From Trichocoleus desertorum NBK24 (lineage in GTDB: Bacteria > Cyanobacteriota > Cyanobacteriia > FACHB-46): 64,000 bases of DNA. The stretch lies in assembly GCF_030409055.1 (NCBI RefSeq), contig NZ_CP116619.1:3201628-3265627 (forward strand), given 5' to 3'. This document shows positions 1-8,674 of the stretch, one piece after another. Under the pieces are notes generated by a model. It did no database searches and was not told where the DNA came from. It saw only the letters and a program-made list of their open reading frames with translations. The first letter of the stretch is position 1. The number at the start of each line of letters is the position of its first letter. Made by a program: the position numbers and the translations under genes.

Positions 1-169
1 TTTTGTAACAACGGCAACCTAAGAGGGTGTTTGAAAAGTCGGGTAAACAGTAGAAAAGCTCACTCAGTGTAAGCTGCGAATACGAAAGAACACAGCACCG
101 AGTGAGCTAGATGGGTAAATCCTATCCCAGTAATCTGACCCGTGCCGAATACGAATTTCTCATACCAAT

Positions 170-763
170 TTAAACAGCGTTCAAGGCAGATAGAGCCTCC
201 AAGATAAAGGGATAACCTGTGATGGAAGCAATCACTTCAGGCCTTAACTCAGCCAAGAGTTGATCGACTTTGGTTTGGAGTTGAGCCAACGTCTTGAACG
301 AGGCCCATTTGAGATCTGCCTTGAGATGTTCCCACAATCGCTCCACCGGATTTAGCTCTGGACAGTAAGGCGGTTGAAACAACAGAATGATGTTCTCTGG
401 CACCACTAGACCCTGGCCCTTGTGGAACCGTCCGTTATCGACTTGAACAATATTGAGGCTATCGGGATAAGCCTGAGAAAACTCATCCAAGAAGCGCTGA
501 TAGCACTCGGTATCGACATGGGAAAATTGCAGAAAAAAGGATTCTCCGGTTGCAGGTTCGACCGCTCCATAGAGCCAGAAGGCTTTGAACAACCACTGCC
601 ACTGTCCAATCGGCTTGACTCCACAAGCTGTAATCAAGCGTCCAATGAGCGTGTGCAGTCCAAAGCGGCTCTCATCTTGAGCAAAGTAGCGAATCGGGCG
701 CTTGCCCTCCTGCCCTGGGTCAGCGTACTGACTCAGCAGGCTGAGGTCGTCTGCAAGGTTTGC
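170..763 (-). pseudogene. IS630-type transposase, catalytic part (orfB)
   Basis: This is the -1 frame relative to orfA. It is open from just after a TAA (764-766) and has no convincing start of its own. It encodes the DDE domain: FAQDESRFG (first Asp), VQVDNGRFHKG (second Asp) and PELNPVERLW (Glu). The stop codon lies inside the terminal inverted repeat. Expression requires a -1 shift from orfA, but the slippery A run found in the other copy is degraded here. I therefore list it as probably non-functional; it could still be expressed at a low level. Confidence 0.65.
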
Positions 764-1245
764 TTAAACGCCTCTCGCTGCTGAGGGTCTTGCCGACAAT
801 TTTGAGGACGGGCCACTTTCAGTTTGGCTTGAAGTCGATAGCGAGTCATTTGATAGACCGCGTGATACTGCGCCTCTATCCCCAGCGTCTGAGCCAACCA
901 CTGCTGCACTGCTCCGTAACTTTGAAATCCATGATTAGGTTCTTGTAGGCGTTTGGCTAGGGCCGCTTCCGCCCATTGCGGAATCACCCGCGCCCTTCCA
1001 GATGATTTCTTCACGTCCAGCATCGCTGCGAGTCCCCCTTCTCGGTACATCGATAACCAGGTTTGTACCGTATTTCGATGCTTTCCCACCGCTTGAGCGA
1101 TCGTGCTGATACTCGGTGCCTGCTCTTGTTTGAGCCAGTAGAGCACTTGCAAGCGTTCTTTGGCAGTTGGCGTCGCCGCTTGGCGCAACTGTTCTACGAG
1201 CTCATCCAAACTTTCCTTCACGTCGATTGAGGTGACACCAGCCAT
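733..1245 (-). CDS. IS630-type transposase, N-terminal part (orfA)
   Basis: This 170-residue product begins at an ATG at 1245. It has a helix-turn-helix DNA-binding region around residues 40-75 (STIAQAVGKHRNTVQTWL), followed by the linker domain typical of IS630 transposases. It ends at TGA shortly after FKQTLQ. The catalytic half is in the -1 frame (170-763). In copy 2 (57558-58686) the junction has seven consecutive A residues; here the equivalent bases read TTTAAGCAAAC. The run is broken, so the fusion protein is probably not made efficiently. Confidence 0.75.
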   Translation of the reverse strand: MAGVTSIDVKESLDELVEQLRQAATPTAKERLQVLYWLKQEQAPSISTIAQAVGKHRNTVQTWLSMYREGGLAAMLDVKKSSGRARVIPQWAEAALAKRLQEPNHGFQSYGAVQQWLAQTLGIEAQYHAVYQMTRYRLQAKLKVARPQNCRQDPQQREAFKQTLQTTSAC

Positions 1246-2087
1246 CAGCAGAGCAGACGAAACAACTCCTCTCAGCCTAGCTTATCTCCCCTCTGCCTAA
1301 TTTAAATTGGTATCAGTGACCTGATTCCAGAAGCAAAACCCGGTGGTCGCCCACGCAGCATCGAGATGTGGGCAGTTCTCAATGCCATCTTCTACGTCCT
1401 AGTCGAGGGGTGTCGTTGGCGAGCGTTGCCGGGAGACTTTCCGGCATGGCAGACGGTGTATACCTATTTTCGCAACTGGCGCAAGGACGGCACTTGGATT
1501 GTGATTCATGACCGCTTACGTGAGTGGACGCGCATCGAAGTGGATCGCCAGCCCAGTCCCTCTGAAGCGATCCTCGACTCGCAAAGTGTCAAAACGGCGG
1601 CAGGGGTGAGCGAACAGGTGGGATTTGACAGTGGCAAAGTGATCAAGGGGCGCAAGCGGTTTATCAGTGTCGATACCTTGGGACTGGTGCTGCGTGTGTT
1701 CGTGACTGCTGCCAGTGTGGGAGAACGAGCAGGGGGCAAACGGGTACTCAAGCGGGTCAAACGGATGGACAAAGCTGTGTTTCGTCTAACCACCATTTGG
1801 GTCGATGGTGGCTTTGATGGCGCACCGTTCCTAATGTGGGTGATGGACGTTTGCCGTTGGATTATCCAAGTGGTGCTGCGACCTGAACAAACCAAGGGGT
1901 TCGTGCTGCTCAAAAAGCGATGGGTGGTGGAGCGGACATTCGGTTGGTTGATGCACTGTCGTCGTCTAGTGCGTGACTATGAGTTATTGCCAGAGACCTC
2001 AGAGACATTAATCTATCTGGCAATGATTCGGATAATGGTCAAGCGATTGGCGTAAACTTTGACTCGTTACAACTTTTCAAACACCCT

Positions 2088-2702
2088 CTAAGATTGAGAG
2101 TTTGGGCGAGTGTTTTTAGTCAGAAATTGAATGGTGATGCGATCGCCTACTTTTAGCCCTAACTCAGCCGCTCTACCTCCCCGTAGCTCAATCACCTGGT
2201 CAATCAGGGTATCCGGGCCAGGGCCATAGGATGGACAAGGAGCGGCTTTGCAAGGAGGTACCTGAGGCTGGATGGCTTTTACCTCACCGTTCCGCAAAAA
2301 AACCATGTCCAACGGAATCAAGGTGTTTTTCATCCAAAAACCAACCGAACGCGGTGAGTTAAAGGCAAATAACATGCCTCGATTTGCAGCTAGCATCGTC
2401 CGATACATCAAACCTGTAGCTTGCTGCTGGGGAGTCTGAGCCACCTCTAACTGAATCACCTGTCCCTTGACTTTAACTTGGGCACTGATTGGCAATTCCT
2501 GACCCAAGCTTTGTTTGACTGGCTTAACCGAGGGAGAACTGGGTTGAGTATCCAAGGGGCGTTGAGCTTGACTAGAAGGCGCGATCGAAGAGGACGGCGA
2601 TGTACAGGCTAACAAAAAACCACTGAGGCCAACGCATAGCGCTTTGGACCAAGGCTTTACAGAATACGTTAGCCAGTTTGTCTTATGCTTCGCGGAGAAC
2701 AT
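2088..2702 (-). CDS. DUF192 family lipoprotein
   Basis: This is a 204-residue exported protein. Residues 15-33 form a hydrophobic signal ending in LLAC, a lipobox, so it is probably a lipoprotein. A low-complexity Ser/Pro linker follows, then a DUF192 domain (about 70-195) with the typical segments TGLMYR and MLFAF and, further on, WMKNTLIPLDMVFL. The molecular function of DUF192 is unknown. The start overlaps the 3' end of the nblR-like gene by 20 bp, so the two are probably co-transcribed. The stop codon TAG uses as its last base the first base of the IS5 element, yet the pre-insertion sequence also gives TAG there. The protein is therefore unchanged by the insertion. Confidence 0.8.
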   Translation of the reverse strand: MFSAKHKTNWLTYSVKPWSKALCVGLSGFLLACTSPSSSIAPSSQAQRPLDTQPSSPSVKPVKQSLGQELPISAQVKVKGQVIQLEVAQTPQQQATGLMYRTMLAANRGMLFAFNSPRSVGFWMKNTLIPLDMVFLRNGEVKAIQPQVPPCKAAPCPSYGPGPDTLIDQVIELRGGRAAELGLKVGDRITIQFLTKNTRPNSQS

Positions 2703-3378
2703 AGCCGACGCCTCGTACAGTTTGAATCAAGCGTTTCTCACCCTCGTCTTCAATCTTGAGCCGAAGATAACGGATGTACACTTCAATGACGTTAGATTCA
2801 CCCAAAAAGTCATAGCCCCAGACATTTTCCAAGATTTGTTCGCGGGTCAGAACTTCACGGGGATGCTCCATTAAATACTTAAGCAGTTCAAATTCTTTCA
2901 TCGTCAGCTCGATCGCCCGCCCATTACGAAGCGCTCTGCGGGTTGCCAAATCTAAAACTAATTCGCCAAAGCGCAGTTGTTCGGTGCTGTGGGTTTCGGG
3001 TTGTAAATAGAGCCGTACTAATTTCAGAAATTCTTCTGTACGGTAAGGCTTGAGGAAATAATCATCGGCTCCTGCTTCCAAACAAGCCACGCGATCGTCT
3101 ACAGAATCACGGGCCATCAACATGAGCACAGGAACACGAGCACCTGTACTCCGGAGGTGATTGCACAGTTTTAAGCCCGACTCTCCTGATAACAGGCGAT
3201 CGACCACAATTAAGGCAGGTTGTAGAGCATGGGCTTGGTGCAGGCCACTACTCGCATCATGTGCCACCACCGCTTCATAGCCAGACTCCTTCAGGTCGAG
3301 CATGACATGTTGCGCTAAAGCTTCATCTGGCTCAATTAGCAGAATGCAGGGACTGCGGTCAGAATTAACGGTACTCAT
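2683..3378 (-). CDS. nblR: OmpR-type response regulator, NblR-like
   Basis: This is a 231-residue two-domain regulator. The receiver domain (about 10-122) keeps the acidic pocket (EPDE), a phospho-acceptor-position Asp60 (ALIVVDRLLSGESG) and Lys110 (FLKPY). The usual Thr/Ser of the switch is Met88 (VLMLMARD). The winged-helix domain (about 135-230) ends in RGVGYVLREA. The sequence resembles cyanobacterial NblR, which controls phycobilisome degradation under nutrient stress and is reported to work with little dependence on phosphorylation. The Met at the switch position fits that. The assignment to NblR rather than another OmpR paralog is from memory of the family. Confidence 0.7.
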   Translation of the reverse strand: MSTVNSDRSPCILLIEPDEALAQHVMLDLKESGYEAVVAHDASSGLHQAHALQPALIVVDRLLSGESGLKLCNHLRSTGARVPVLMLMARDSVDDRVACLEAGADDYFLKPYRTEEFLKLVRLYLQPETHSTEQLRFGELVLDLATRRALRNGRAIELTMKEFELLKYLMEHPREVLTREQILENVWGYDFLGESNVIEVYIRYLRLKIEDEGEKRLIQTVRGVGYVLREA

Positions 3379-3531
3379 GATACCTGGGGAGAGAGCATAT
3401 AGAGTTCAGCAGAGAGCTTCAGCCTTTGTGCCAATCTAGCTCCAAATGAGTATTAATACTTCGCCAGCGCTTTCCTGGTTTTAGCACGTCTGTAAAGTAT
3501 CAACTTTAAACTAAGTTGCGAGAACCTGCTA

Positions 3532-4449
3532 TTAAGGCAACTCTACAGAGGTGGGCTTGGCGATGTGTGGCAGTCCCCAGCCCAGCTTTTCTCTAAGCAA
3601 GTGGAAAAATTCTGGCGGTTGCAGTCGAATGAAACGAGCAGAGTACTGCGATCGCACCATTCGCACCCGGTCCTCTGGCAAGATATAGCAGCCCGCATTG
3701 CCATCTACCACCATCACCAACCGATTAGGATTCGCAGAAAAGATAGTGACGGGTTCACTGTCCGCAAACACCAAAGCCCGTGAAGCCAGGGAATGCGGAC
3801 AAATAGGGACTAGCTGCAAAACTGGGACGCCTGGAGTAATCACCGGGCCACCCGCTGACAAAGAATAGGCGGTAGAACCTGTGGGCGTGGAAACAATGAT
3901 GCCATCAGCAGCAATATCGACCGGAGCGTGCCGACCAATCTCAATCTCAAAATGGCACATGCTGGTCAGCGGCTCTCGATGCATGACCATCTCATTGAGA
4001 CAGAGAGCTTCCCACAGCAGGTTCTGTTCCCGCAAGACCTGGACCGAGAGCATGGCTCGCTCTTCTACTTCATATTGACCCGCCAGAAGTAGGTCTAGTG
4101 CTTGCGGCAATTGATTTAAATAGGCTTCCGTTAAAAACCCCATGTGACCTGTATTGATGGTCAGCAAGGGAATATTACAAGGAGCCACTTGGCGAAACGC
4201 AGAAAGCACCGTACCATCGCCACCCAGGACAATCGCAAACGCCATTGTTTCATCAAACCCAGTAGGGATTAGATGCTCAATCGGTGTGTGACGGATCGGT
4301 CCCTCTGGGCCAGAGCAGCCAAGAATTCCTCCGCTCCCTGTAGTTGAGAAAACCTGACAACCACTAGCGGTGAGCTTGTCTTCTAGCTCCTCAGCTATGC
4401 GACAAGCGGTCGGTTTAATGTCGTTGTAGATAATGCCGACTTTGGGCAC
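3532..4449 (-). CDS. nadK: NAD(+) kinase
   Basis: This 305-residue cytosolic enzyme phosphorylates NAD to NADP with ATP. The diagnostic GGDGT is at residues 76-80 ([16 protein letters not shown]). TGHMGFLTE and the second signature [21 protein letters not shown] follow. The length is usual. Cyanobacteria normally carry two NAD kinases; which one this is cannot be told from the sequence alone. It is on the same strand as the nblR-like gene, separated by about 150 bp with no clear terminator. Confidence 0.92.
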   Translation of the reverse strand: MPKVGIIYNDIKPTACRIAEELEDKLTASGCQVFSTTGSGGILGCSGPEGPIRHTPIEHLIPTGFDETMAFAIVLGGDGTVLSAFRQVAPCNIPLLTINTGHMGFLTEAYLNQLPQALDLLLAGQYEVEERAMLSVQVLREQNLLWEALCLNEMVMHREPLTSMCHFEIEIGRHAPVDIAADGIIVSTPTGSTAYSLSAGGPVITPGVPVLQLVPICPHSLASRALVFADSEPVTIFSANPNRLVMVVDGNAGCYILPEDRVRMVRSQYSARFIRLQPPEFFHLLREKLGWGLPHIAKPTSVELP

Positions 4450-4692
4450 GCTTAAAATCCAGCTTATAAATCGATTAAAGGCAAAACAAAAACTTCGCTT
4501 TTGATACGAAGATGCTAGCCCTGGAGTTTTCCAATAGCTCTAATCGTACCAGGTTGGACATCTTAGGAAGTAGGTTACCTCAGTCGGTCAATCTACACTT
4601 AGCCCACAGTTATAGCCAACAGTCATAGCTGTAAGCTATAGCCCGGAGGGGCTAAGGTGCTTATGCCGAGGTGCTTATACAGTATTTTGTAG

Positions 4693-4711
4693 CCAAGATC
4701 AGCGATCTTGG
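4693..4711 (-). terminator. candidate hairpin downstream of ycf39
   Basis: CCAAGATC-AGC-GATCTTGG forms a perfect 8-bp stem with a 3-base loop, about 30 bases past the ycf39 stop codon. No T run follows on the minus strand, so it may be a transcript-stabilising hairpin rather than an intrinsic terminator. A second small hairpin (AGCCC-GGAG-GGGCT) lies near 4639-4653. Nothing else is recognisable between nadK and ycf39. Confidence 0.35.
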
Positions 4712-4738
4712 GCAATCAAACGACTCCGCCAATTTAAC

Positions 4739-5728
4739 TTATTTAAAGAAACCAGACTTGAAAGCGGTTTTCTTGTTCGTTTGCTTGGCAGATTGAGTTT
4801 GCTCGTAATCTAATTCCTTAAGTTTCTTCAAGATGCGACCGAAGTAGTCTTGTAAATAAACTTCTAGCGTTGTGGTTTCTTGTGGATCAAGCCCAAAAGT
4901 GCTGTAAACTCCATCCATTGGAGCTTGCAACGGTTTTCCGGTGGCTAGAACTTCAGTAAAAGCCAAGCGATCGGCTAAGTTCCATCCCCACTGAAAGAAT
5001 CGTGCAATTCGACGCGCAGACCGCAATAAGCCCATTGGCATCCGAGTCACTTTGGCTTCCTTACTCGAAAGGCGCTCACAAAGCCGAATAATCTCGTAAC
5101 TGCCCCAAGCCCGTGAACCTACGACCGGAAAAGTTTTGTTTTCAGTTTCAGGAACAGAGAGAGCACGGATTGCAAACTTAGCAATATCTTGGGTGTCCAT
5201 GTAGGCAATGGGTGTTGCTTCTCCAGTGACCCAAACCGCTTGTTTTTCTAAAATTGGAATGGCGTATTGTCCAATTAAGCCTTGCAGGAAACCACAAGGT
5301 TGCAAAATTGTGTAGTTCAAGCCAGATTCAGCTAAAAATAGCTCGGTGCACCGCTTGATTTCCATCAGGGGCACATCAGGATATTGAGCAGCATTCAAAA
5401 TTGAGAAGAAGATAAAACGCTCGACTCCAGCCACTTTAGCCGCTTGGATTAGAGCTACTTTGCCTTCCCAATCTACTTGTCTCATGCTGAGAGAATCCGT
5501 AGGCCGACTCGTAGCAGCATCAATTACAGCGCTAACATCCTTGAGAGCTGGAATGAGACTTTCCGGTTCACACAAGTCTCCCTGTATAAGTTCAGCTCCC
5601 CACTCCTTCAAGAAAGCTGCCTTCCTGAGACTGCGGACTAAGCACCGAACCTGATGCCCCTCGTCGAGAGCACGACGAGCTACTTGCCTTCCCAAGGTGC
5701 CAGTGGCACCGACAACTAATAACTGCAT
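4739..5728 (-). CDS. ycf39: Ycf39-like NmrA/SDR protein (PSII assembly factor)
   Basis: This is an atypical short-chain dehydrogenase of about 329 residues. It has an N-terminal Rossmann motif (VVGATGTLGRQVARRAL), RPTDSLSMRQVDWEGKVALI, and the long C-terminal part of Ycf39 (QWGWNLADRLAFTEVLA, GLDPQETTTLE). Ycf39 works with Hlips in delivering chlorophyll to newly made D1 during photosystem II assembly. I chose the ATG at 5728, which places the Rossmann motif directly at the N-terminus as in the family. The frame remains open upstream to 5803, but those residues are not family-like. The tail is lysine-rich. Confidence 0.88.
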   Translation of the reverse strand: MQLLVVGATGTLGRQVARRALDEGHQVRCLVRSLRKAAFLKEWGAELIQGDLCEPESLIPALKDVSAVIDAATSRPTDSLSMRQVDWEGKVALIQAAKVAGVERFIFFSILNAAQYPDVPLMEIKRCTELFLAESGLNYTILQPCGFLQGLIGQYAIPILEKQAVWVTGEATPIAYMDTQDIAKFAIRALSVPETENKTFPVVGSRAWGSYEIIRLCERLSSKEAKVTRMPMGLLRSARRIARFFQWGWNLADRLAFTEVLATGKPLQAPMDGVYSTFGLDPQETTTLEVYLQDYFGRILKKLKELDYEQTQSAKQTNKKTAFKSGFFK

Positions 5729-6057
5729 GAAGGATGAGTGATAGTTTGTTAACTTTTTATAAGATGTTATCAGAAATTGTATGTTTCTTGACAGCGATTT
5801 CAACTTGCTATCTCAATGGCCTGGTCTAATCTAGCGGCGTCAGGCTGTAGAGAGTGACGTAAAGTGGTAGCAATCAAAAATGAGAGAGACAGGCAGCGAG
5901 CGCCTCAAGCGAACTACTCACTAACGTTAAACTGGACAACAAGACTGCTAGCTGCAAAGCAAAAACTCAAGCACCAAGCAGGCTGCGCTTTTAGACTATC
6001 GACAAGTCTAAGCGTTTTGTATTGGCGACCCACTTACAACTGAGTTTGTTACCCGTT
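5729..6057. promoter_or_regulatory. divergent region between ycf39 and smtB-type gene; inverted repeat
   Basis: This spacer separates two divergent genes and holds no reading frame I can support. Just upstream of the ArsR/SmtB gene lies an inverted repeat, TTAGACT (5991-5997) and AGTCTAA (6005-6011), with a 7-base spacer, centred about 57 bp before the ATG at 6058. ArsR/SmtB proteins bind imperfect inverted repeats and often repress their own gene, so this is a candidate operator. It does not match the classical 12-2-12 spacing. Confidence 0.4.
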
Positions 6058-6477
6058 ATGTCTAATCTTGAGTCTCTGTCTACCTGCCCTACCCCAGTGG
6101 ACACCGCTGTTGTGGCAGAGGATCTCAATTGTAAAGAGCAGCACCCAGTCAGTCTGAGCAATGTGCGGCAACTACATCGAGACATTCTCAGTGTGGACAA
6201 GGCTCAGCGAATGGCAGAATTTTTTAGTTTGCTAGGAGATACGAACCGCCTGAGAATTGTCTCAGCGTTGGCGGTGCAAGAACTGTGCGTTTGTGATCTG
6301 GCTGCCGCTGTCAAAATGAGCGAGTCGGCTGTGTCTCATCAGTTGCGAGCTTTGCGTAGTATGCGTTTGGTGGGCTATCGCAAGCAAGGCCGCAATGTTT
6401 TCTATTACCTCAAAGATAGCCACGTGCTGAACTTATATCGAGAGGTGGCTGATCACTTGGATGAACCAGAAGACTAA
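6058..6477 (+). CDS. ArsR/SmtB-family zinc-type regulator
   Basis: This is a 139-residue winged-helix metal sensor of the SmtB/ZiaR group, which leaves its operator when zinc binds. The recognition region is VKMSESAVSHQLRALR (about 86-101). The metal ligands are striking. The alpha5 site D120, H122, H133, E136 has exactly the SmtB spacing (D104, H106, H117, E120), and ELCVCDL (75-81) supplies two cysteines like the alpha3N-type site. I prefer the ATG at 6058; a TTG at 6022 would add 12 residues. No transporter is adjacent, so its target may be elsewhere, possibly the CDF exporter at 9638. Confidence 0.88.
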   Translation: MSNLESLSTCPTPVDTAVVAEDLNCKEQHPVSLSNVRQLHRDILSVDKAQRMAEFFSLLGDTNRLRIVSALAVQELCVCDLAAAVKMSESAVSHQLRALRSMRLVGYRKQGRNVFYYLKDSHVLNLYREVADHLDEPED

Positions 6478-6548
6478 ATGCAGCTTCTCCATCCCTGTTG
6501 ACCACCCCCGTCTGATAACAAGCAGTGAGCTATCTTAGAGGGTTAACC

Positions 6549-6653
6549 TTACTCTTCGCCGCCTTGAATTTTCAGCAGCAGAAAACCCATGCCCAACCCG
6601 ACCAAGATCAGGGTAAAGGACAGAACCGCTGCATTGAGAATTTCACCATTCAT
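6549..6653 (-). CDS. petM: cytochrome b6f complex subunit PetM
   Basis: This is a 34-residue single-span membrane protein starting MNGEILNAAVLSFTLILVG and ending LLLKIQGGEE. It matches the PetM family in length, the one transmembrane helix (about 5-27) and the C-terminal K-QG-EE tail. PetM is a small peripheral subunit of the cytochrome b6f complex in thylakoid membranes. The start codon has a GGAG ribosome binding site about 10 bases upstream. The gene stands alone between the smtB-type gene and pdxA, on the opposite strand. Confidence 0.88.
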   Translation of the reverse strand: MNGEILNAAVLSFTLILVGLGMGFLLLKIQGGEE

Positions 6654-6745
6654 TGCTTTAACGCTCCTTGTTAAACCCGCAGTCAGTATTTTAGAACAGT
6701 TTGCCCCTTAATCCTTGCCCTGAGATGGGCAAGCAACTCAGTTCT

Positions 6746-7873
6746 ATGAGAATTCAATCCACTCGAATTGCCTCAGCTTCGCTTGTCTCCCAACCACGTC
6801 CTCGGCTAGCTGTGACGTTAGGAGATCCAGCAGGAATTGGCCCCGAAGTGGTTTTGAAAGCTTTAGCCGACCCAGCCGTGACGCACAACTGCGAGATTAC
6901 AGTCGTAGGCAGTCGGACAGCGTTAAATCGAGTCTATCAACAACTGAGCGAACAACAGCAACACTTAAGTGAAGTCAATGGAGCGGAAGCAGAACCATTG
7001 GCAAATCCTGATGAGCTGGTGCTCTTGGATGTCCCTCTGGATCAAGCCACTGAGTCACAAATTGCGGTGGGCACAGAAAGTGCAGCAAGTGGTGCGGCAA
7101 GTTTTGCTTATCTAGAAACAGCGATCGCCCGGACGTTGGCAGGTGAATTTGATGGCATCGTGACTGGCCCCATTGCCAAGTCAGCCTGGAAAGCGGCAGG
7201 GCATGAGTATCCGGGGCAAACCGAGTTGTTGGCTGAACGAGCGGGGGTGCAGCGCTTTGGTATGCTCTTTGTCGCGCGATCGCCCCACAGCAACTGGACG
7301 TTACGAACTCTGCTTGCCACCACTCATATTCCACTCCGTCAAGTGCCCGATGTGCTAACGCCGGAGTTAATGACAACCAAGTTAGAGTTATTAGCTGAGT
7401 GTTTACAGCAAGACTTTGGCCTCACCACACCCCGAATTGCGATCGCGGGTCTCAACCCTCATAGCGGTGAGCAAGGACAGTTAGGTAGAGAAGAACAGGA
7501 TTGGCTGATTCCGTGGCTAGAGCAAGCGCGTCAACGGTGGCCACAGTTGCAACTCGAAGGGCCAGTGCCTCCGGATACGCTTTGGGTGAAACCTGGCCAA
7601 GCTTGGTATGGGACTGCTAGTGCAAGTCTCTCGACCCACGATGCTTACTTAGCGCTCTATCACGACCAAGGCTTAATCCCCATCAAGCTGTTAGCCTTTG
7701 ATCGAGCCATTAATACTTCCATTGGCTTGCCCTTTGTCCGCACCTCGCCCGATCACGGCACTGCTTTTGATATTGCAGGTCGAGGAGTTGCCAACGCTAG
7801 CAGCATGAAAGCAGCCGTACAACTAGCAGCCGAATTAGTGACTCGTAGAATGGCATCCATTAGCCAAGCTTGA
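6746..7873 (+). CDS. pdxA: 4-hydroxythreonine-4-phosphate dehydrogenase
   Basis: PdxA oxidises 4-phosphohydroxy-L-threonine with NAD in the DXP-dependent pyridoxal phosphate pathway. It shows the N-terminal signature [20 protein letters not shown], the substrate and metal motif [13 protein letters not shown], and the C-terminal [15 protein letters not shown] and [14 protein letters not shown]. The last two supply the metal-binding residues. The product is about 375 residues from the ATG at 6746. ATG 6725 or TTG 6701 would add a few residues before the conserved start. The usual family length is about 330-350, so there is a short N-terminal extension. Confidence 0.93.
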   Translation: MRIQSTRIASASLVSQPRPRLAVTLGDPAGIGPEVVLKALADPAVTHNCEITVVGSRTALNRVYQQLSEQQQHLSEVNGAEAEPLANPDELVLLDVPLDQATESQIAVGTESAASGAASFAYLETAIARTLAGEFDGIVTGPIAKSAWKAAGHEYPGQTELLAERAGVQRFGMLFVARSPHSNWTLRTLLATTHIPLRQVPDVLTPELMTTKLELLAECLQQDFGLTTPRIAIAGLNPHSGEQGQLGREEQDWLIPWLEQARQRWPQLQLEGPVPPDTLWVKPGQAWYGTASASLSTHDAYLALYHDQGLIPIKLLAFDRAINTSIGLPFVRTSPDHGTAFDIAGRGVANASSMKAAVQLAAELVTRRMASISQA

Positions 7874-8332
7874 AGCAGTCTGCGGGTTGCAACTAACTAG
7901 CCCACTAAACCCACCCACTAACAGACTAAATAACTAAGGTAATCATGAACTAAGCAAGACTTCGGTGGCAGAAGTGCAGCGATCGCCACTCAAAGTCTTA
8001 AGGAAAGTTGCGAACAGTATAGTTCTGTTAAGTCTATGCTAAGTTTTGCCAACATAGGGTCACTCTAAGCTGAGCCAAACAAAATCTGAAAACTGCCTGA
8101 AATCAAGGCGAATCTATCCTGAGATAGTTTAACTGTGGAAATAAACATGCAGAAAGAGTTAGCTTTTAATGACTTTTGCAATGTTTATTAATATAATCGA
8201 GGGGGAAGTAGCCTGAAAATAAAAAACATTCAGTATAGCTGATTACAAAGTCATCTGAGCTACAAACTTCCTGACGATATTATTTGGTTGAGATCTTTTG
8301 TAGCTTTGTAGTTGCAATTAGTAAGGATGAAT
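7874..8332. other. AT-rich intergenic region upstream of DUF4327 gene
   Basis: There is no supportable gene in this 459-bp gap. It becomes A/T-rich after about 8130. An inverted repeat AATAAACA (8140-8147) / TGTTTATT (8182-8189) could form a long hairpin in the leader of the small gene that follows. The length suggests a long 5' untranslated region or promoter region for that gene. Confidence 0.3.
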
Positions 8333-8554
8333 ATGATTCAGTCCATTCAATATTCTATTAGCTTGATTCAGGACGAAGCACGGCACCTCGTGCAGCAAGG
8401 CGTTGTCAGTCGTCAGCAACCGATTTACGCCCTTTGTAAGTACATTCCTGCTCGTGAGTGGGCCTTGGTGGAATGTGAACTGGAGCGCAGCAATTTCTTG
8501 CTCAGAGACCGTATTGGGGATCTAATCAGCTGCGAAAATTGGGAAAACGATTAG
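8333..8554 (+). CDS. DUF4327 family small protein
   Basis: This is a 73-residue soluble protein, MIQSIQYSISLIQDEARHLV... ending LISCENWEND. The segment SRQQPIYALCKYIPAREW followed by an acidic VECELE resembles cyanobacterial DUF4327 proteins of about 70 residues, whose function is unknown. I chose the ATG at 8333 because a TAAGGA ribosome binding site (8322-8327) is 5 bases upstream. The ATG at 8327 would overlap that site. Confidence 0.75.
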   Translation: MIQSIQYSISLIQDEARHLVQQGVVSRQQPIYALCKYIPAREWALVECELERSNFLLRDRIGDLISCENWEND

Positions 8555-8674
8555 ATAGATTCGAATCTATGACAAGCTTGGCTGCCTCAGTTGAAGCCGC
8601 CTCGATCGCCATAGCTCTCCAATATCTCCAATAGATGATTTAGCTAGCGTCAAAACGCGATCGCTACCACACGG

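Larger units (their letters stand above)
163..1312 (-). mobile_element. IS630-type insertion sequence, copy 1 (nested)
   Basis: This 1150-bp element has inverted repeats TACCAATTTAAA (163-174) and the complement (1301-1312). It is flanked by the direct repeat TCA at 160-162 and 1313-1315. It carries two minus-strand reading frames, a helix-turn-helix part and a DDE part, in a -1 relation. It inserted into the IS5-family transposase at 111-2055. IS630/Tc1 elements usually duplicate TA. Here the in-frame repair of the host gene supports a 3-bp repeat outside the terminal TA. Confidence 0.85.
111..2055 (+). pseudogene. IS5-family DDE transposase, split by a nested IS
   Basis: The reading frame starts at the ATG at 111 and gives about 17 residues ending in EYEFL. 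The nested IS630-type element breaks it, and it resumes at 1316 with SDLIPEAKPGGRPR. Removing 163-1312 plus one TCA repeat joins the two halves in frame. The remainder reads as a standard IS5-group transposase: the first Asp is in ILDSQSVKT, the second in WVDGGFDG and the Glu in RWVVERTFGWL. The distal part is open from 1366 to the stop at 2055 but lacks the N-terminus, so this copy is probably inactive. Confidence 0.85.
23..2088 (+). mobile_element. IS5-family insertion sequence, interrupted
   Basis: The ends are perfect inverted repeats (GAGGGTGTTTGAAAAGT at 23-39 and its complement at 2072-2088). They are flanked by a 3-bp direct repeat TAA at 20-22 and 2089-2091, the TNA type of target duplication typical of IS1031-like IS5 elements. 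Without the nested element (163-1312) and one TCA repeat, this element would be about 913 bp, a normal size for the group. It carries one transposase gene, which the nested insertion has broken. Confidence 0.9.
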
